A DNA stretch of 64,000 nucleotides from contig CAOHYA010000001.1 of assembly GCA_948288625.1 (NCBI GenBank), positions 186,001 to 250,000 on the forward strand, in the 5' to 3' direction. Made by a program: the position numbers and the translations under genes. Positions 14,727 through 23,412 of the stretch are shown one piece after another; the first letter of the stretch is position 1; each line of letters starts with the position of its first letter. The notes beneath the pieces are model-generated. The model ran no database searches and was not told the origin of the DNA. It saw only the letters and a list, made by a program, of their open reading frames with translations. Source of the DNA: an uncultured Candidatus Saccharibacteria bacterium (GTDB lineage: Bacteria; Patescibacteriota; Saccharimonadia; Saccharimonadales; Saccharimonadaceae).

Positions 14727-16535
14727 ATGAGCGAACAACTACACGCAATGCGACACAGCTTGGCGCATATTACCGCCAGCGCAGTGAAGAAATTATGGCC
14801 AGAAGCGAAGTTCGGCGTCGGGCCGGTCGTTGATAACGGCTTTTATTACGATATCGATTTAGGAGAATTAAAGATTTCCGAATCTGATTTCAAACGTATC
14901 GAAAAAGAAATGCGCGGCATCATTAACCAAGCGCAAGAATTCGAACACTTCGATATGCCGATCGATCAGGCAATTGAATGGGCCCGCGTGAACGGCCAAC
15001 CGTACAAGGAGGAATTGCTGAACGACTTGAAGCGTTCCGGAACAACTATTGCCAAGGACCTCGATGCCGATGAGCTTGGTTTGGCTGCAGAAGGTGATTC
15101 TGCCGTGGAGACGGTATCATTCTACAAGAACGGAGAGTTTGTCGACCTCTGCCGCGGCCCTCACGTGGCGAATACCAAAGATGTCGGCGCCTTTAAGTTG
15201 CAACGGGTAGCTGGTGCCTATTGGCGCGGTAAAGAGGGAAATCCTCAAATGCAGCGTTTGTATGGTGTGGCGTTTGAAACCAAGGAAGAACTTGATGAAT
15301 ACCTCGTTCGCTTAGAAGAGGCGAAGCTCCGCGACCACCGAAAGCTTGGTAAGGAACTTGACCTCTATACCGTATCGCCGCTCGTTGGTCCTGGTTTGCC
15401 ATTATTTACCCCTCGCGGAACAGTGCTGCGCGATATTATGAGCACGTACTCGAACCAATTGCGTCAGCGCTATGGATTCCAAAAGGTGTGGACTCCACAC
15501 ATTACCAAAAAGGAACTCTACGAAACCTCTGGGCACTGGGCAAAATTCGGCGACGAGCTTTTCTTAGTAACAAGCCAAGAAACCAGTGATAATTTTGCTT
15601 TAAAGCCGATGAACTGCCCGCACCACACCCAAATTTACGCGTCGTCACCACGCAGCTACAAAGATATGCCGGTTCGTTTCCTGGAAACAACGACTGACTA
15701 TCGCGATGAGAAAACGGGTGAGCTTGGTGGATTGAACCGTGTGCGCTCATTAACTCAGGATGACAGCCATGTTTTTGCGCGTCCTGACCAAATTGAACAG
15801 GAAATCAATAATTTGCTGGCTTCGGCTCGTGAGCTGTACGGTACTATCGGCATGAAACTCCGAGTTCGTTTATCATACCGGGATGGCGGCGAAGGCTATC
15901 TGGGAAGCATGGAACTGTGGGAGTCTGCCCAGGCCCAATTGAAACAAGCTGTTATAGCTAACGAGCTTGATTACTTCGAACAAGACGGCGAAGCGGCCTT
16001 TTACGGCCCGAAGATCGACTTCATGGCCACCGACGCCATCGGTCGTGAACACCAAGTAGCGACCGTACAGCTCGATTTCGTTCAGCCGGAACGGTTTGGA
16101 CTAGCCTATACCGATACCGAAGGTAACGCCGCGCAACCAGTGATGATTCACTGTGCCTTGCTTGGTTCGATCGAACGGTTCTTGAGCGTATTTATCGAAC
16201 ACACCGCTGGTTGGTTCCCGTTCTGGGCTGCCCCGGAGCAGCTTCGTATTTTGACTATCAACGACACGGTACTTGATTACGTTGATGAGATTAAAGCGGT
16301 GTTGAATGAAACCGTACTCATGAAGCCGGTTCGGTTCAACGAAATTCGCTTTACGGTTGATGACCGCAATGAATCGCTTGGTAAGAAAATTCGTGAAGCT
16401 GCCAAGGGGAAGATTCCAGTGCAGCTGATCGTCGGCCAGCAAGACAAAGATGCCCGTGAAGTCAGCGTCCGTACCCAGCAGGGTGAAGAGAAAGTATCGC
16501 TTGAAGGCCTGGGCGAATATTTGAAAGGTCTTTAA
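14727..16535 (+). CDS. thrS: Threonyl-tRNA synthetase
   Basis: Charges tRNA-Thr. The protein has 602 residues. It begins directly with the editing domain (MRHSLAHITASAVKKL, with the HxxxH metal motif, and CRGPHV around residue 136), so the N-terminal TGS domain found in the usual 640-residue enzyme is missing. Class II catalytic motifs follow: motif 2 in TTTDYRDEKTGELGGLNRVRSLTQDDSHVF and motif 3 in GSIERFLSVFIEHTAGWFPFW. The C-terminal anticodon-binding domain ends at about 600. AAAGGAG is 7 nt before the ATG. It heads an operon with a HAD phosphatase, an alkyltransferase-like gene and miaA. Confidence 0.96.
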   Translation: MSEQLHAMRHSLAHITASAVKKLWPEAKFGVGPVVDNGFYYDIDLGELKISESDFKRIEKEMRGIINQAQEFEHFDMPIDQAIEWARVNGQPYKEELLNDLKRSGTTIAKDLDADELGLAAEGDSAVETVSFYKNGEFVDLCRGPHVANTKDVGAFKLQRVAGAYWRGKEGNPQMQRLYGVAFETKEELDEYLVRLEEAKLRDHRKLGKELDLYTVSPLVGPGLPLFTPRGTVLRDIMSTYSNQLRQRYGFQKVWTPHITKKELYETSGHWAKFGDELFLVTSQETSDNFALKPMNCPHHTQIYASSPRSYKDMPVRFLETTTDYRDEKTGELGGLNRVRSLTQDDSHVFARPDQIEQEINNLLASARELYGTIGMKLRVRLSYRDGGEGYLGSMELWESAQAQLKQAVIANELDYFEQDGEAAFYGPKIDFMATDAIGREHQVATVQLDFVQPERFGLAYTDTEGNAAQPVMIHCALLGSIERFLSVFIEHTAGWFPFWAAPEQLRILTINDTVLDYVDEIKAVLNETVLMKPVRFNEIRFTVDDRNESLGKKIREAAKGKIPVQLIVGQQDKDAREVSVRTQQGEEKVSLEGLGEYLKGL

Positions 16536-17125
16536 TGAAGCGATTGGTCATTGCGGTTGATTGCGACGACGTGCTGGTGCCGACGACACCGTTCTTCGTC
16601 GAAGCGTACAACAAGCGATACGGAACATCCGTACGTCTCGAACATGCCCATATAGCAGACGATAATATATGGGGAGTGACTCACGCTGTTATGCTCGAGC
16701 GATTCAACGAGATGGTGCAGACCGATACTTATCGAGCTTTAGGGCCTTCGGACATTGAAGTTGAAGTATTGAAGCGGTTAGCGAAAAATCACGAACTACA
16801 TGTCGTGACCGCCCGAAAAGAAGAGGAGCGAGAATTTACTCAAGCGATGCTTGATCTAAAATTACCAGGTGTATTCAAATCACTCGATCTTGTCGGGTGG
16901 ACGGGCTCGAAAGGCGAGGTGTGTAGGCGTATCGGAGCCGATGTGCTGATAGACGATAGCGCGCGACATCTTCACGATGCCATTGAGTTAGGCTTGCCGA
17001 AAGGTGGCGCTATCCTATTTGGGGAGTACCCATGGAACGCTGCGGATAGTATGCACGAAGACCTGTTCGTATGTAAGAGTTGGCCGGAAGTGCAACAGAT
17101 GATTGAGGACTTGGCTCACGCCTAG
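16535..17125 (+). CDS. HAD-superfamily 5'-nucleotidase-like phosphatase
   Basis: 196 residues. Motif I is DCDDVLVP (positions 9-16), motif II is VVTARK, the conserved Lys is in GSKGEVC and the acidic motif is DVLIDDS. This arrangement resembles the deoxyribonucleotidase/NT5C-like HAD proteins, which remove phosphate from nucleoside monophosphates. The substrate is not certain. The ATG overlaps the thrS stop (TAATG), so the genes are translationally coupled. Confidence 0.82.
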   Translation: MKRLVIAVDCDDVLVPTTPFFVEAYNKRYGTSVRLEHAHIADDNIWGVTHAVMLERFNEMVQTDTYRALGPSDIEVEVLKRLAKNHELHVVTARKEEEREFTQAMLDLKLPGVFKSLDLVGWTGSKGEVCRRIGADVLIDDSARHLHDAIELGLPKGGAILFGEYPWNAADSMHEDLFVCKSWPEVQQMIEDLAHA

Positions 17126-17133
17126 ATGAGTAC

Positions 17134-17445
17134 ATGGCAGTTGATAGCGAATTTCGCAAAAAGGTAGAGTCATTGATGGCACAAGTGCCTGCCGGCCAAG
17201 TAACGACCTATGGTGATTTGGCTGCGATGGCTGGGCATCCGTATGCTGCCCGCATCGTTGGCGGTATGGCGCATTACGGCGACCAAGAATTACCATGGCA
17301 TCGATTGGTGAACCGCTTTGGCGGGCTTGCCAGCGGCTATTATGGTGGGCGGGAGGTCCAACAGGTACATTTGGAGGCAGAAGGGCATACCTGCGCAAAT
17401 TTTATACTCGATAATTTTGAGGAAAAGCGATGGCGACCCCTGTAA
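17134..17445 (+). CDS. Alkyltransferase-like protein (MGMT homologue without active-site Cys)
   Basis: 103 residues matching the C-terminal DNA-binding half of O6-alkylguanine transferases: VPAGQVTTYGDLAAMAG and ARIVGGMAHYG. The active-site PCHR is replaced by PWHR (residues 54-57), the hallmark of alkyltransferase-like (ATL) proteins. ATLs bind alkylated guanines and hand them to nucleotide excision repair rather than reversing the damage. It overlaps the miaA start by 16 nt. Confidence 0.9.
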   Translation: MAVDSEFRKKVESLMAQVPAGQVTTYGDLAAMAGHPYAARIVGGMAHYGDQELPWHRLVNRFGGLASGYYGGREVQQVHLEAEGHTCANFILDNFEEKRWRPL

Positions 17446-18323
17446 AATATTCTTCACAACAGCCTGATGAAATTCCACTGGTGGTTATTGTGGGTCCTAC
17501 AGCAAGTGGCAAATCAAACCTCGCCGTGCAGCTGGCGAAGGAGCTGAACGGCGAAATCATTTGTGCAGACTCACGCACCGTGTATAAATATATGGATATT
17601 GGTACAGCTAAGCCAAGTGCCGAGGACCAAGCCACCGTACCGCACTGGGGGCTCGATTTAGTAGAGCCTGGAGACGTTTTTACGGCCGCTGATTTTAAGA
17701 AATATGCGTTACAAAAGGTCCAAGAAATACGAAATCGTGGGCACGTTCCATTCATAGTAGGCGGGACAGGATTGTATGTTGATGGGGTCATTTTCGACTA
17801 CGAATTTGGTCAACCTGAGCCAGAACTCCGAAAACAGCTCGAAAGCCTATCGTTAGAAGAGTTGAAAATGTATTGTTCTAACAACAACGTAGAACTACCT
17901 GAGAACGAAAATAATCGTCGTTATGTCATTCGGGCGATTGAACAAAAAAACATAAACACTAAAAGGTTACGTAGACCGATTCACAACGTATTATTAGTAG
18001 GAATTACAACAAATAGAGACGAATTACGACAGCGAATTGCCAACCGAGCCGAACAACTATTTGAAAATGGAATGGTCGAAGAGGCGATAACATTGGGCAA
18101 AAAGTACGGCTGGGACAGCGAGGCTATGACGGGAAATATTTACAAACTCGTACGCAAATACGTTAATGGCGAACTTACTATGGACGAATTAAAACAAGCC
18201 AATGCGACCGCCGACTGGCACCTCGCCAAACGCCAACTTACATACCTCAAACGCAACCAATTCATTCACTGGCTAAGCCTTCAAAACGCTCGCGAATACA
18301 TAAAATCTACGTTGAAAAGCTAA
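17430..18323 (+). CDS. miaA: tRNA dimethylallyltransferase
   Basis: Adds a dimethylallyl group to A37 of tRNAs reading UNN codons. The 297-residue protein has the P-loop GPTASGKS, the substrate-binding DSRTVYKYMDIGTAKP, VGGTGLYVDG, and the tRNA-binding region around RYVIRAIEQ. It is the last gene of the T-box-controlled thrS operon. The last codons and the TAA lie inside the left arm of a long inverted repeat at 18314-18438. The reading frame overlaps the ATL gene by 16 nt. Confidence 0.95.
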   Translation: MATPVKYSSQQPDEIPLVVIVGPTASGKSNLAVQLAKELNGEIICADSRTVYKYMDIGTAKPSAEDQATVPHWGLDLVEPGDVFTAADFKKYALQKVQEIRNRGHVPFIVGGTGLYVDGVIFDYEFGQPEPELRKQLESLSLEELKMYCSNNNVELPENENNRRYVIRAIEQKNINTKRLRRPIHNVLLVGITTNRDELRQRIANRAEQLFENGMVEEAITLGKKYGWDSEAMTGNIYKLVRKYVNGELTMDELKQANATADWHLAKRQLTYLKRNQFIHWLSLQNAREYIKSTLKS

Positions 18324-18438
18324 CTGAGCACACTAATGTTTGAACGGCCTCTGCAGCCCGAGCGAGATAAGGCGCAGAGGCCCTTATCGAACCCGGAGCG
18401 AAGCCGCCTGAAAACATAGTGTGCTCAGTTAGCTTTTC
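18314..18438. repeat. Structured repeat element, copy 1
   Basis: Outer arms 18314-18335 and 18417-18438 are perfectly complementary over 22 bp. Inside are two strands shared with the other copies: CCTCTGCAGCCCGAG (18348-18362) and CCCGGAGCGAAGCCG (18392-18406). Between them is a second stem, GATAAGG/CCTTATC (18366-18372, 18382-18388). The loop GCAGAGG (18374-18380) is complementary to CCTCTGC (18348-18354), allowing a pseudoknot. The left arm contains the miaA stop codon. No T tract follows, so this is not a standard terminator. Other copies are at 53185-53291 and 63466-63594. Confidence 0.85.
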
Positions 18439-18492
18439 TCGAGAACTGTATGGTATTATATGAGTATTAAAAGTGAACAAGGAAACAGGGGA

Positions 18493-19098
18493 ATGATCGA
18501 TAAATTGTTCGGCTCAAAAACTCGAGTAAAACTACTTCATCTCTTTATGAACCATCCTGGTCAATCTTTTTACGTACGCGAAATCACCCGATTGATTGAC
18601 GAACAAATTAATTCAGTCCGGCGCGAACTGTCAAACATGCTTGAAGTCGGTATCATTACCAGCGACACGGCTGATAACAAACTTTATTACCAGGCAAACC
18701 AACGCTACGAATTTTACAGGCCGCTCCGAGCGATCTTTGCCGGCGAAACTATGGGCTCCGATGAGAAGTCGCCTGAAGAAAAGGCGACGGTCAACCAAAA
18801 CGAAGTCGATATCATCGCCAGCATTCCATCGCTCCGTTTGGCCATTTTTGCTGGTGTGCTGGTGAAGGGTTCAACCGCGCCGGTGGACGTGATGTTGGTA
18901 GGTAACGTGTCGCTCGCCAAAGTGAAGGCTGCAATTTCCATGGTTGAAAAATTAGAAGGTCGTGAGCTAAACTACACGGTGCTACCATACGATGAGTTCT
19001 ATTACCGATTAAGTGTTCGTGATAAATTCATTACTGAAGTTCTTACGAACAAACACAGTGTGGCCGTTGACAAAGATAACATTCTGAACGAGAAATAA
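18493..19098 (+). CDS. Winged-helix transcriptional regulator with C-terminal unknown domain
   Basis: 201 residues starting MIDKLFGSKTRVKLLHLFM. The winged helix-turn-helix covers about 1-75 (FYVREITRLIDEQINSVRRELSNMLEVGIITSD). The rest (VLVKGSTAPVDVMLVGNV) looks like a minimal nucleotidyltransferase-like fold often joined to such helices in CPR genomes. The frame opens at 18460, but TATTAT sits at 18454-18459, so that ATG cannot be on the transcript. 18493 has AAGGA upstream. It is followed by a metallo-beta-lactamase-like gene 9 nt later. Confidence 0.75.
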   Translation: MIDKLFGSKTRVKLLHLFMNHPGQSFYVREITRLIDEQINSVRRELSNMLEVGIITSDTADNKLYYQANQRYEFYRPLRAIFAGETMGSDEKSPEEKATVNQNEVDIIASIPSLRLAIFAGVLVKGSTAPVDVMLVGNVSLAKVKAAISMVEKLEGRELNYTVLPYDEFYYRLSVRDKFITEVLTNKHSVAVDKDNILNEK

Positions 19099-19107
19099 GG
19101 AGAAACT

Positions 19108-19743
19108 ATGTTTGAAGTTGAATATAAAGGTGCTAATTGCGTGGCAATTTCTACTAAAAAAGGAACGATCGTCACCGACCCTAAACTATCGGTCGTGGGT
19201 TTGAAAGACGCGAACTTGAAAGATTCGATCGAACTTGCCACCGAAGCGCGCTTTGCCTTGAACAGCGATACGGCTCGTTTGAACATCGAAGGCCCAGGTG
19301 AATACGGTATCGCCGACTTCGATATTCATGGCATTGCCGCTCAGCGTCACCTTGATAGCGATTCCGACCCGAAAGCAGCGACTATTTACCGTATCGTAGC
19401 CGGTGAAATGCGCGTTGCGTTGTTGGGGAATATCTACGAAAAAATCTCCGAAGACCAACTAGAAGAGATTGGTGTCATTGATGTGCTTATTATTCCTGTT
19501 GGCGGAAACGGTTATACATTAGATGCCACGGGCGCAGTTAATTTGGTGCGTCAAATCGACCCGAAGGTCGTAGTACCGATTCATTACGCCGACCCGACAA
19601 TCAAGTATGAAGTACCACAAGACGATTTTGAGATCTTTGCCAAAGAACTCGGTGGAGCCGTCGAAGAAGTCCCTAAGCTGAAATTTAAGCAAGCCAGCGC
19701 TTTGCCTGAAACACTTACTACATACAAGCTCGCGCGTTCTTAG
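19108..19743 (+). CDS. Degenerate metallo-beta-lactamase-fold protein
   Basis: 211 residues. The fold is suggested by FEVEYKGANCVAISTKKGTIVTDPKLS at the start and IIPVGGNGYTLDATGAVNLVRQIDPKVVVPIHYADP near the end, as in UlaG-type MBL hydrolases. The HxHxDH metal motif is absent, and only the late His (IPIHY-like) is visible, so hydrolase activity is doubtful. AAGGAG precedes the ATG. It forms an operon with the regulator upstream and ends at a strong bidirectional terminator. Confidence 0.75.
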   Translation: MFEVEYKGANCVAISTKKGTIVTDPKLSVVGLKDANLKDSIELATEARFALNSDTARLNIEGPGEYGIADFDIHGIAAQRHLDSDSDPKAATIYRIVAGEMRVALLGNIYEKISEDQLEEIGVIDVLIIPVGGNGYTLDATGAVNLVRQIDPKVVVPIHYADPTIKYEVPQDDFEIFAKELGGAVEEVPKLKFKQASALPETLTTYKLARS

Positions 19744-19754
19744 GATTGCCTATA

Positions 19755-19785
19755 AAAAAAGCCTCTCGTAACGAGAGGCTTTTTT
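19755..19785. terminator. Bidirectional terminator
   Basis: AAAAAAGCCTCTCG/CGAGAGGCTTTTTT is a perfect stem with a 3-nt loop, between convergent genes. Confidence 0.95.
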
Positions 19786-19799
19786 AGGTAATAGAAAAC

Positions 19800-20018
19800 T
19801 TAAGCTGTAACGCTTTCGCCCTTCTTTGGAAGGATACCCTTCTTTTTGAGCGTACGAATCGCATCAGTACTCAGCATCATGGTAACCTTCTGGCCTTCGA
19901 ACATGAAGGTTTTCTTTTGAAGGTTAGGCTTGAATACGCGATTTGTGCGACGCAAAGAGAAGCTAACGTTGTTGCCAAATTGCTTTCCTTTACCGGTGAG
20001 TTCACATCGTGCTGCCAT
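19800..20018 (-). CDS. rpmB: 50S ribosomal protein L28
   Basis: 72 residues of normal L28 form: ARCELTGKGKQFGNNVSFS at the N-terminus, RRTNRVFKPNLQKKTF in the middle, and DAIRTLKKKG at the end. The two Cys pairs of zinc-binding L28 versions are not present. It is monocistronic and ends at the shared terminator. Confidence 0.95.
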   Translation of the reverse strand: MAARCELTGKGKQFGNNVSFSLRRTNRVFKPNLQKKTFMFEGQKVTMMLSTDAIRTLKKKGILPKKGESVTA

Positions 20019-20131
20019 AATTTATTCCTTTTTTCCTGTTATTATCAGGACACTGGTATCAATTTTACTCTTTTTACCCTTTGAAGTCAAGGGCTCGGCG
20101 CGGGCAGACGAGTGGTGATACAATAGTCGTA

Positions 20132-22447
20132 ATGACCACGAAAATAGACACTTTCAATGAACTTCCGGTACGTGATTATTTCCAAACGATCATCGATGCC
20201 GTCGATAGTAACCAGGTCACGATCGTGACTGCGGAAACAGGGGCGGGGAAGAGTACACAAATTCCACAATACCTTGCCGAGCACGGATACAACCGGGTCG
20301 TGGTCACGCAGCCGCGTATATTGGCGGCCCGTAATTTAGCCCATCGGGTAAGAGAAGAATGGTCTTTGCGAAATACCGAGGACGCAAGCGAAATTATTGG
20401 CTACCGCACCGCCCATGAGCGTGACGACAGTGGTGATACACACATACTCTACTGTACCGACGGTTTGCAATTGGTTCGTGAAATTACCGGCTCAGGTATC
20501 ACTGAAAAGCAAGTCCTCGTACTCGACGAAGTGCACGAGTGGAATGAAAATATGGAAGTATTGGTTGCTTGGGCCAAAAAGCGTTGCGAAGAAGAACCAC
20601 GCTTTAAGGTGGTAGTGATGAGCGCCACTATCGAAACTGAAACCTTGGCAAACTATTTTGGTACCAAAGCGATCATCGATATTCCTGGCCGTTACTTCGA
20701 GGTGACGAAACGTCGTGGAAAAGACGTGCTTTCAGAACTGTTCGCACAAATTGAGCATCGTGGTAAAAACATTCTTACTTTTCTGCCCGGTAAAGCGGAA
20801 ATACAGAACGTAACTGATGCCATTGAGAAAAAAGCCACCGCTGCTGGCGTGCCAATCATTCCACTTCACAGCCAACTTGAAGCCGAAGAACAGCAAAAAG
20901 CCTTTGCAAGTTATCCGAATGGCAAAATTATTTTAGCGACCAATATCGCTCAAACCAGCGTGACGATCGATGATATCGACATGGTCATCGACAGCGGGCT
21001 CGAGCGCCAAAGTGAAGTGAGGAGTGGGGTCGAGGGCTTGTTCATCGCCCAAATCTCTCAAGCAGATAGCCTCCAACGGGCTGGTCGTGCCGGGCGAACT
21101 CGGCCGGGCGAGTATGTATTGGCCCAATATGATACCATGCCGTGCCTCGATTTCAATGATCGACCACCCTATGCCATCCCTGAAATTATGCGTAAGCACA
21201 TCGACCGCCTTACATTGCGATTGGCAAATGTCGGTATTGATATCGAGACACTTGATTTTTACCACGACCCAAGTAAGCGAGCGATCCAAAGGGCGAAAAA
21301 AACCCTGGTGGCTTTAGGTGCGCTTACCGCTGCCGGGGAAGTGACCGATATCGGTCGCCAAATGGAGCAGTTCCCGGTTGAGTCGAATTTCGGCCGTATG
21401 TTAGTCGAAGCCAGGCAATTCCCCAAAGAGGTCCAGGCCAAGCTGGCGGCTATTATCGCTATTCAGGAAATTGGCGGTATCGTGAAGGGTGGAACTCGAT
21501 TTACGGGCTGGCGCAAGTATACTCGACAATTCAAATCTGACCTGTTAGCCGAATATGATGTGTATTTAGCGCTGCCTACCATCGCGGAAGATTCATATGA
21601 AGACCTAGGGATCATCAGTAAGAATGTCGATAAAGCCGAAGAGGTGATCGAACGCCTCAACCGGGATTTATCGCTCGATGACATTCCATTGACTGCAATT
21701 GCATCCTCTGAAGAGGAGCCGTTGCTCCGGAGCATAACGGCAGGTGAAATCGACCAATTATGGAGCGCGGTTGACGATAAAGGCACCGTCGAGCATATAT
21801 TTAGCGGCCAACAACGAGAACTTTCAAGTAGCACCGTTGTTAAAAACCCTACGCTGATTACGGGAACACCATTTGATCTGCAAGTACCGCTTCGAAGTGG
21901 TGGGTTAGAGACGCTTCATCTCGTAACAGGGGTCACTATCGTAAATACAGACATTTTGTTGGAAATTTCACCACACTTATTCGAAACAAAACGGGGTCGC
22001 ACGATGTATGACCCACGGATGGGGTGTGTGGTCGATCGGCAACAAATACGTTTTGGAAAGCGCGTTTTGGAGGGGGCAAGTATCCCTCGACTTGAAGATA
22101 GTTCGGAAAACCAAAAGCTTTTTGCGCGCGAATATGCCCGCTGGGCATATGAACAGCTCGAAAAACAGCACCGTGAGCTTGAACGTTTTTACAAACGTGT
22201 CCCAATGGTATCGCCTCAGCAGGTTGAACAGGAATTACGAGCTCAGGCAGCGCATATCGTTTCGCTTGATCAATTATCAAGTACCGACAAACAAAGAGTC
22301 ATCGGCCTTTCGAAGCTGGAAACATACTTTGGCGATAAGTTTATCTATCACCTTGGCAAGCCCCGCCGACAGCCTCGACCGGAGGAAAAGCGCCGGCACG
22401 GGTGGACGCCTCAGCATAAACGCAAAACCAAGCGCGAGAAATGGTAA
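20132..22447 (+). CDS. hrpA: DEAH-box RNA helicase, HrpA-like
   Basis: 771 residues. Motif I TAETGAGKST, motif Ia TQPRILAARN, motif II LDEVH, motif III SATIE and motif VI QRAGRAGR are all present, then winged-helix, ratchet and OB-like regions. The C-terminus is very basic. It should unwind RNA in translation or mRNA surveillance. The frame opens at 20081, but TACAAT at 20119-20124 is exactly 7 nt before the ATG at 20132, so the leaderless start is used. M50 protease gene follows 10 nt later. Confidence 0.88.
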   Translation: MTTKIDTFNELPVRDYFQTIIDAVDSNQVTIVTAETGAGKSTQIPQYLAEHGYNRVVVTQPRILAARNLAHRVREEWSLRNTEDASEIIGYRTAHERDDSGDTHILYCTDGLQLVREITGSGITEKQVLVLDEVHEWNENMEVLVAWAKKRCEEEPRFKVVVMSATIETETLANYFGTKAIIDIPGRYFEVTKRRGKDVLSELFAQIEHRGKNILTFLPGKAEIQNVTDAIEKKATAAGVPIIPLHSQLEAEEQQKAFASYPNGKIILATNIAQTSVTIDDIDMVIDSGLERQSEVRSGVEGLFIAQISQADSLQRAGRAGRTRPGEYVLAQYDTMPCLDFNDRPPYAIPEIMRKHIDRLTLRLANVGIDIETLDFYHDPSKRAIQRAKKTLVALGALTAAGEVTDIGRQMEQFPVESNFGRMLVEARQFPKEVQAKLAAIIAIQEIGGIVKGGTRFTGWRKYTRQFKSDLLAEYDVYLALPTIAEDSYEDLGIISKNVDKAEEVIERLNRDLSLDDIPLTAIASSEEEPLLRSITAGEIDQLWSAVDDKGTVEHIFSGQQRELSSSTVVKNPTLITGTPFDLQVPLRSGGLETLHLVTGVTIVNTDILLEISPHLFETKRGRTMYDPRMGCVVDRQQIRFGKRVLEGASIPRLEDSSENQKLFAREYARWAYEQLEKQHRELERFYKRVPMVSPQQVEQELRAQAAHIVSLDQLSSTDKQRVIGLSKLETYFGDKFIYHLGKPRRQPRPEEKRRHGWTPQHKRKTKREKW

Positions 22448-22457
22448 GATATAAGTA

Positions 22458-23096
22458 ATGGGTTTCGATATCGTCGGTTTAATTATTGTATTGGGAGTTA
22501 TTCTGCTCTCGATGACGCTTCACGAGGCGATGCATGCCTTTGTTGGGTATTGGCTAGGTGACGATACCGCGAAGAGGGAAGGGCGTCTTACTCTTAATCC
22601 TATTAAGCACATCGACCCCTTCTTAACGATATTGTTGCCTTTGGGGTTATTTTTGATAGGTGGTCCAATCTTTGGTGGTGCCAAGCCGGTACCGTTTCGC
22701 CCCGACCAAGTAAAAGGAGACGATTGGGGAGCGGCGTTGGTTGCCGTCGGAGGCCCGCTGACAAACCTGTTCATAGCCTTCGTTGCTTTCGGTATTAGCG
22801 CCATAGCCGGTGGTTCGCTCACTGGTATAGGTCTGGACATTATCAACACATTCATAATCGTGAACCTTGGATTCTTTATTTTCAACATGATCCCAGTTCC
22901 ACCACTTGATGGTTCGCGTGTCTTATACGCCTTGGCCCCAGAGTTCGTCCGTACCGGTATGCGTTTTATCGAGCAGTATGGAATCGTCTTTATCTTCGCC
23001 TTAGTGCTACTGGCCGGACCACTGATCAGTGGTATCATGGGTACCGGCATTACATTCTTCATTGAAATTTTCACTACGATTTTCAGGGTTTCCTAA
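22458..23096 (+). CDS. M50-family membrane metalloprotease
   Basis: 212 residues, five to six membrane segments. Zinc motif HEAMH (about 22-26) in the first helix region and a second motif NMIPVPPLDGSRV (about 141-153) with the third ligand Asp. This short type without PDZ domain is common in bacteria. It cleaves membrane proteins within the bilayer. TAAGAT (22445-22450), inside the end of the helicase gene, is exactly 7 nt before the ATG, so it may be expressed separately as well. Confidence 0.9.
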   Translation: MGFDIVGLIIVLGVILLSMTLHEAMHAFVGYWLGDDTAKREGRLTLNPIKHIDPFLTILLPLGLFLIGGPIFGGAKPVPFRPDQVKGDDWGAALVAVGGPLTNLFIAFVAFGISAIAGGSLTGIGLDIINTFIIVNLGFFIFNMIPVPPLDGSRVLYALAPEFVRTGMRFIEQYGIVFIFALVLLAGPLISGIMGTGITFFIEIFTTIFRVS

Positions 23097-23412
23097 TTGA
23101 GGTGAGCGTATATTCACTGCGTGAATTTAACACGTCGGCCCTCGGAAATATGAGCAAGACTCATATTTCTCTCAGTTTCTAGTGTTATAATAAGAAGTAC
23201 CAGGTAAGACACCTAGGTGCACATGATTTTCCGATATCATAGATGAGGAAAGCCTAATGATTTAACTCCGAGGAGTTACTTTGCGGTTATCCACCTTGCA
23301 TTTACGCGGGGAATATCATCAGCATCGAGGCGGTCAGCCTGGTTTTATGTTGTCCAAATGCCCGAGCACAATATGCTATACTTTAAGCATAAAAGGTAAA
23401 ATACAAAAACGC
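23097..23412 (+). other. Intergenic region with terminator, promoter and palindromes
   Basis: AAATATGAG/CTCATATTT (23146-23168), followed by a TC-rich tail, probably ends the protease transcript. TTATAAT (around 23184-23190) is a likely -10. Downstream lie AGGT/ACCT pairing around 23205-23220, a TAACTCC-GA-GGAGTTA palindrome near 23263-23278, and TGCTATACT around 23382. The frame of the next gene is open from a TTG at 23281 that follows GAGGAG, but the products before 23413 look non-conserved. A leader RNA of unknown role is possible. Confidence 0.4.

Noticed and set aside
18314..18438. The three-copy repeat as an ordinary terminator or a CRISPR repeat
   Set aside because: There is no T tract, the copies are 10-35 kb apart, and two lie between divergent genes.
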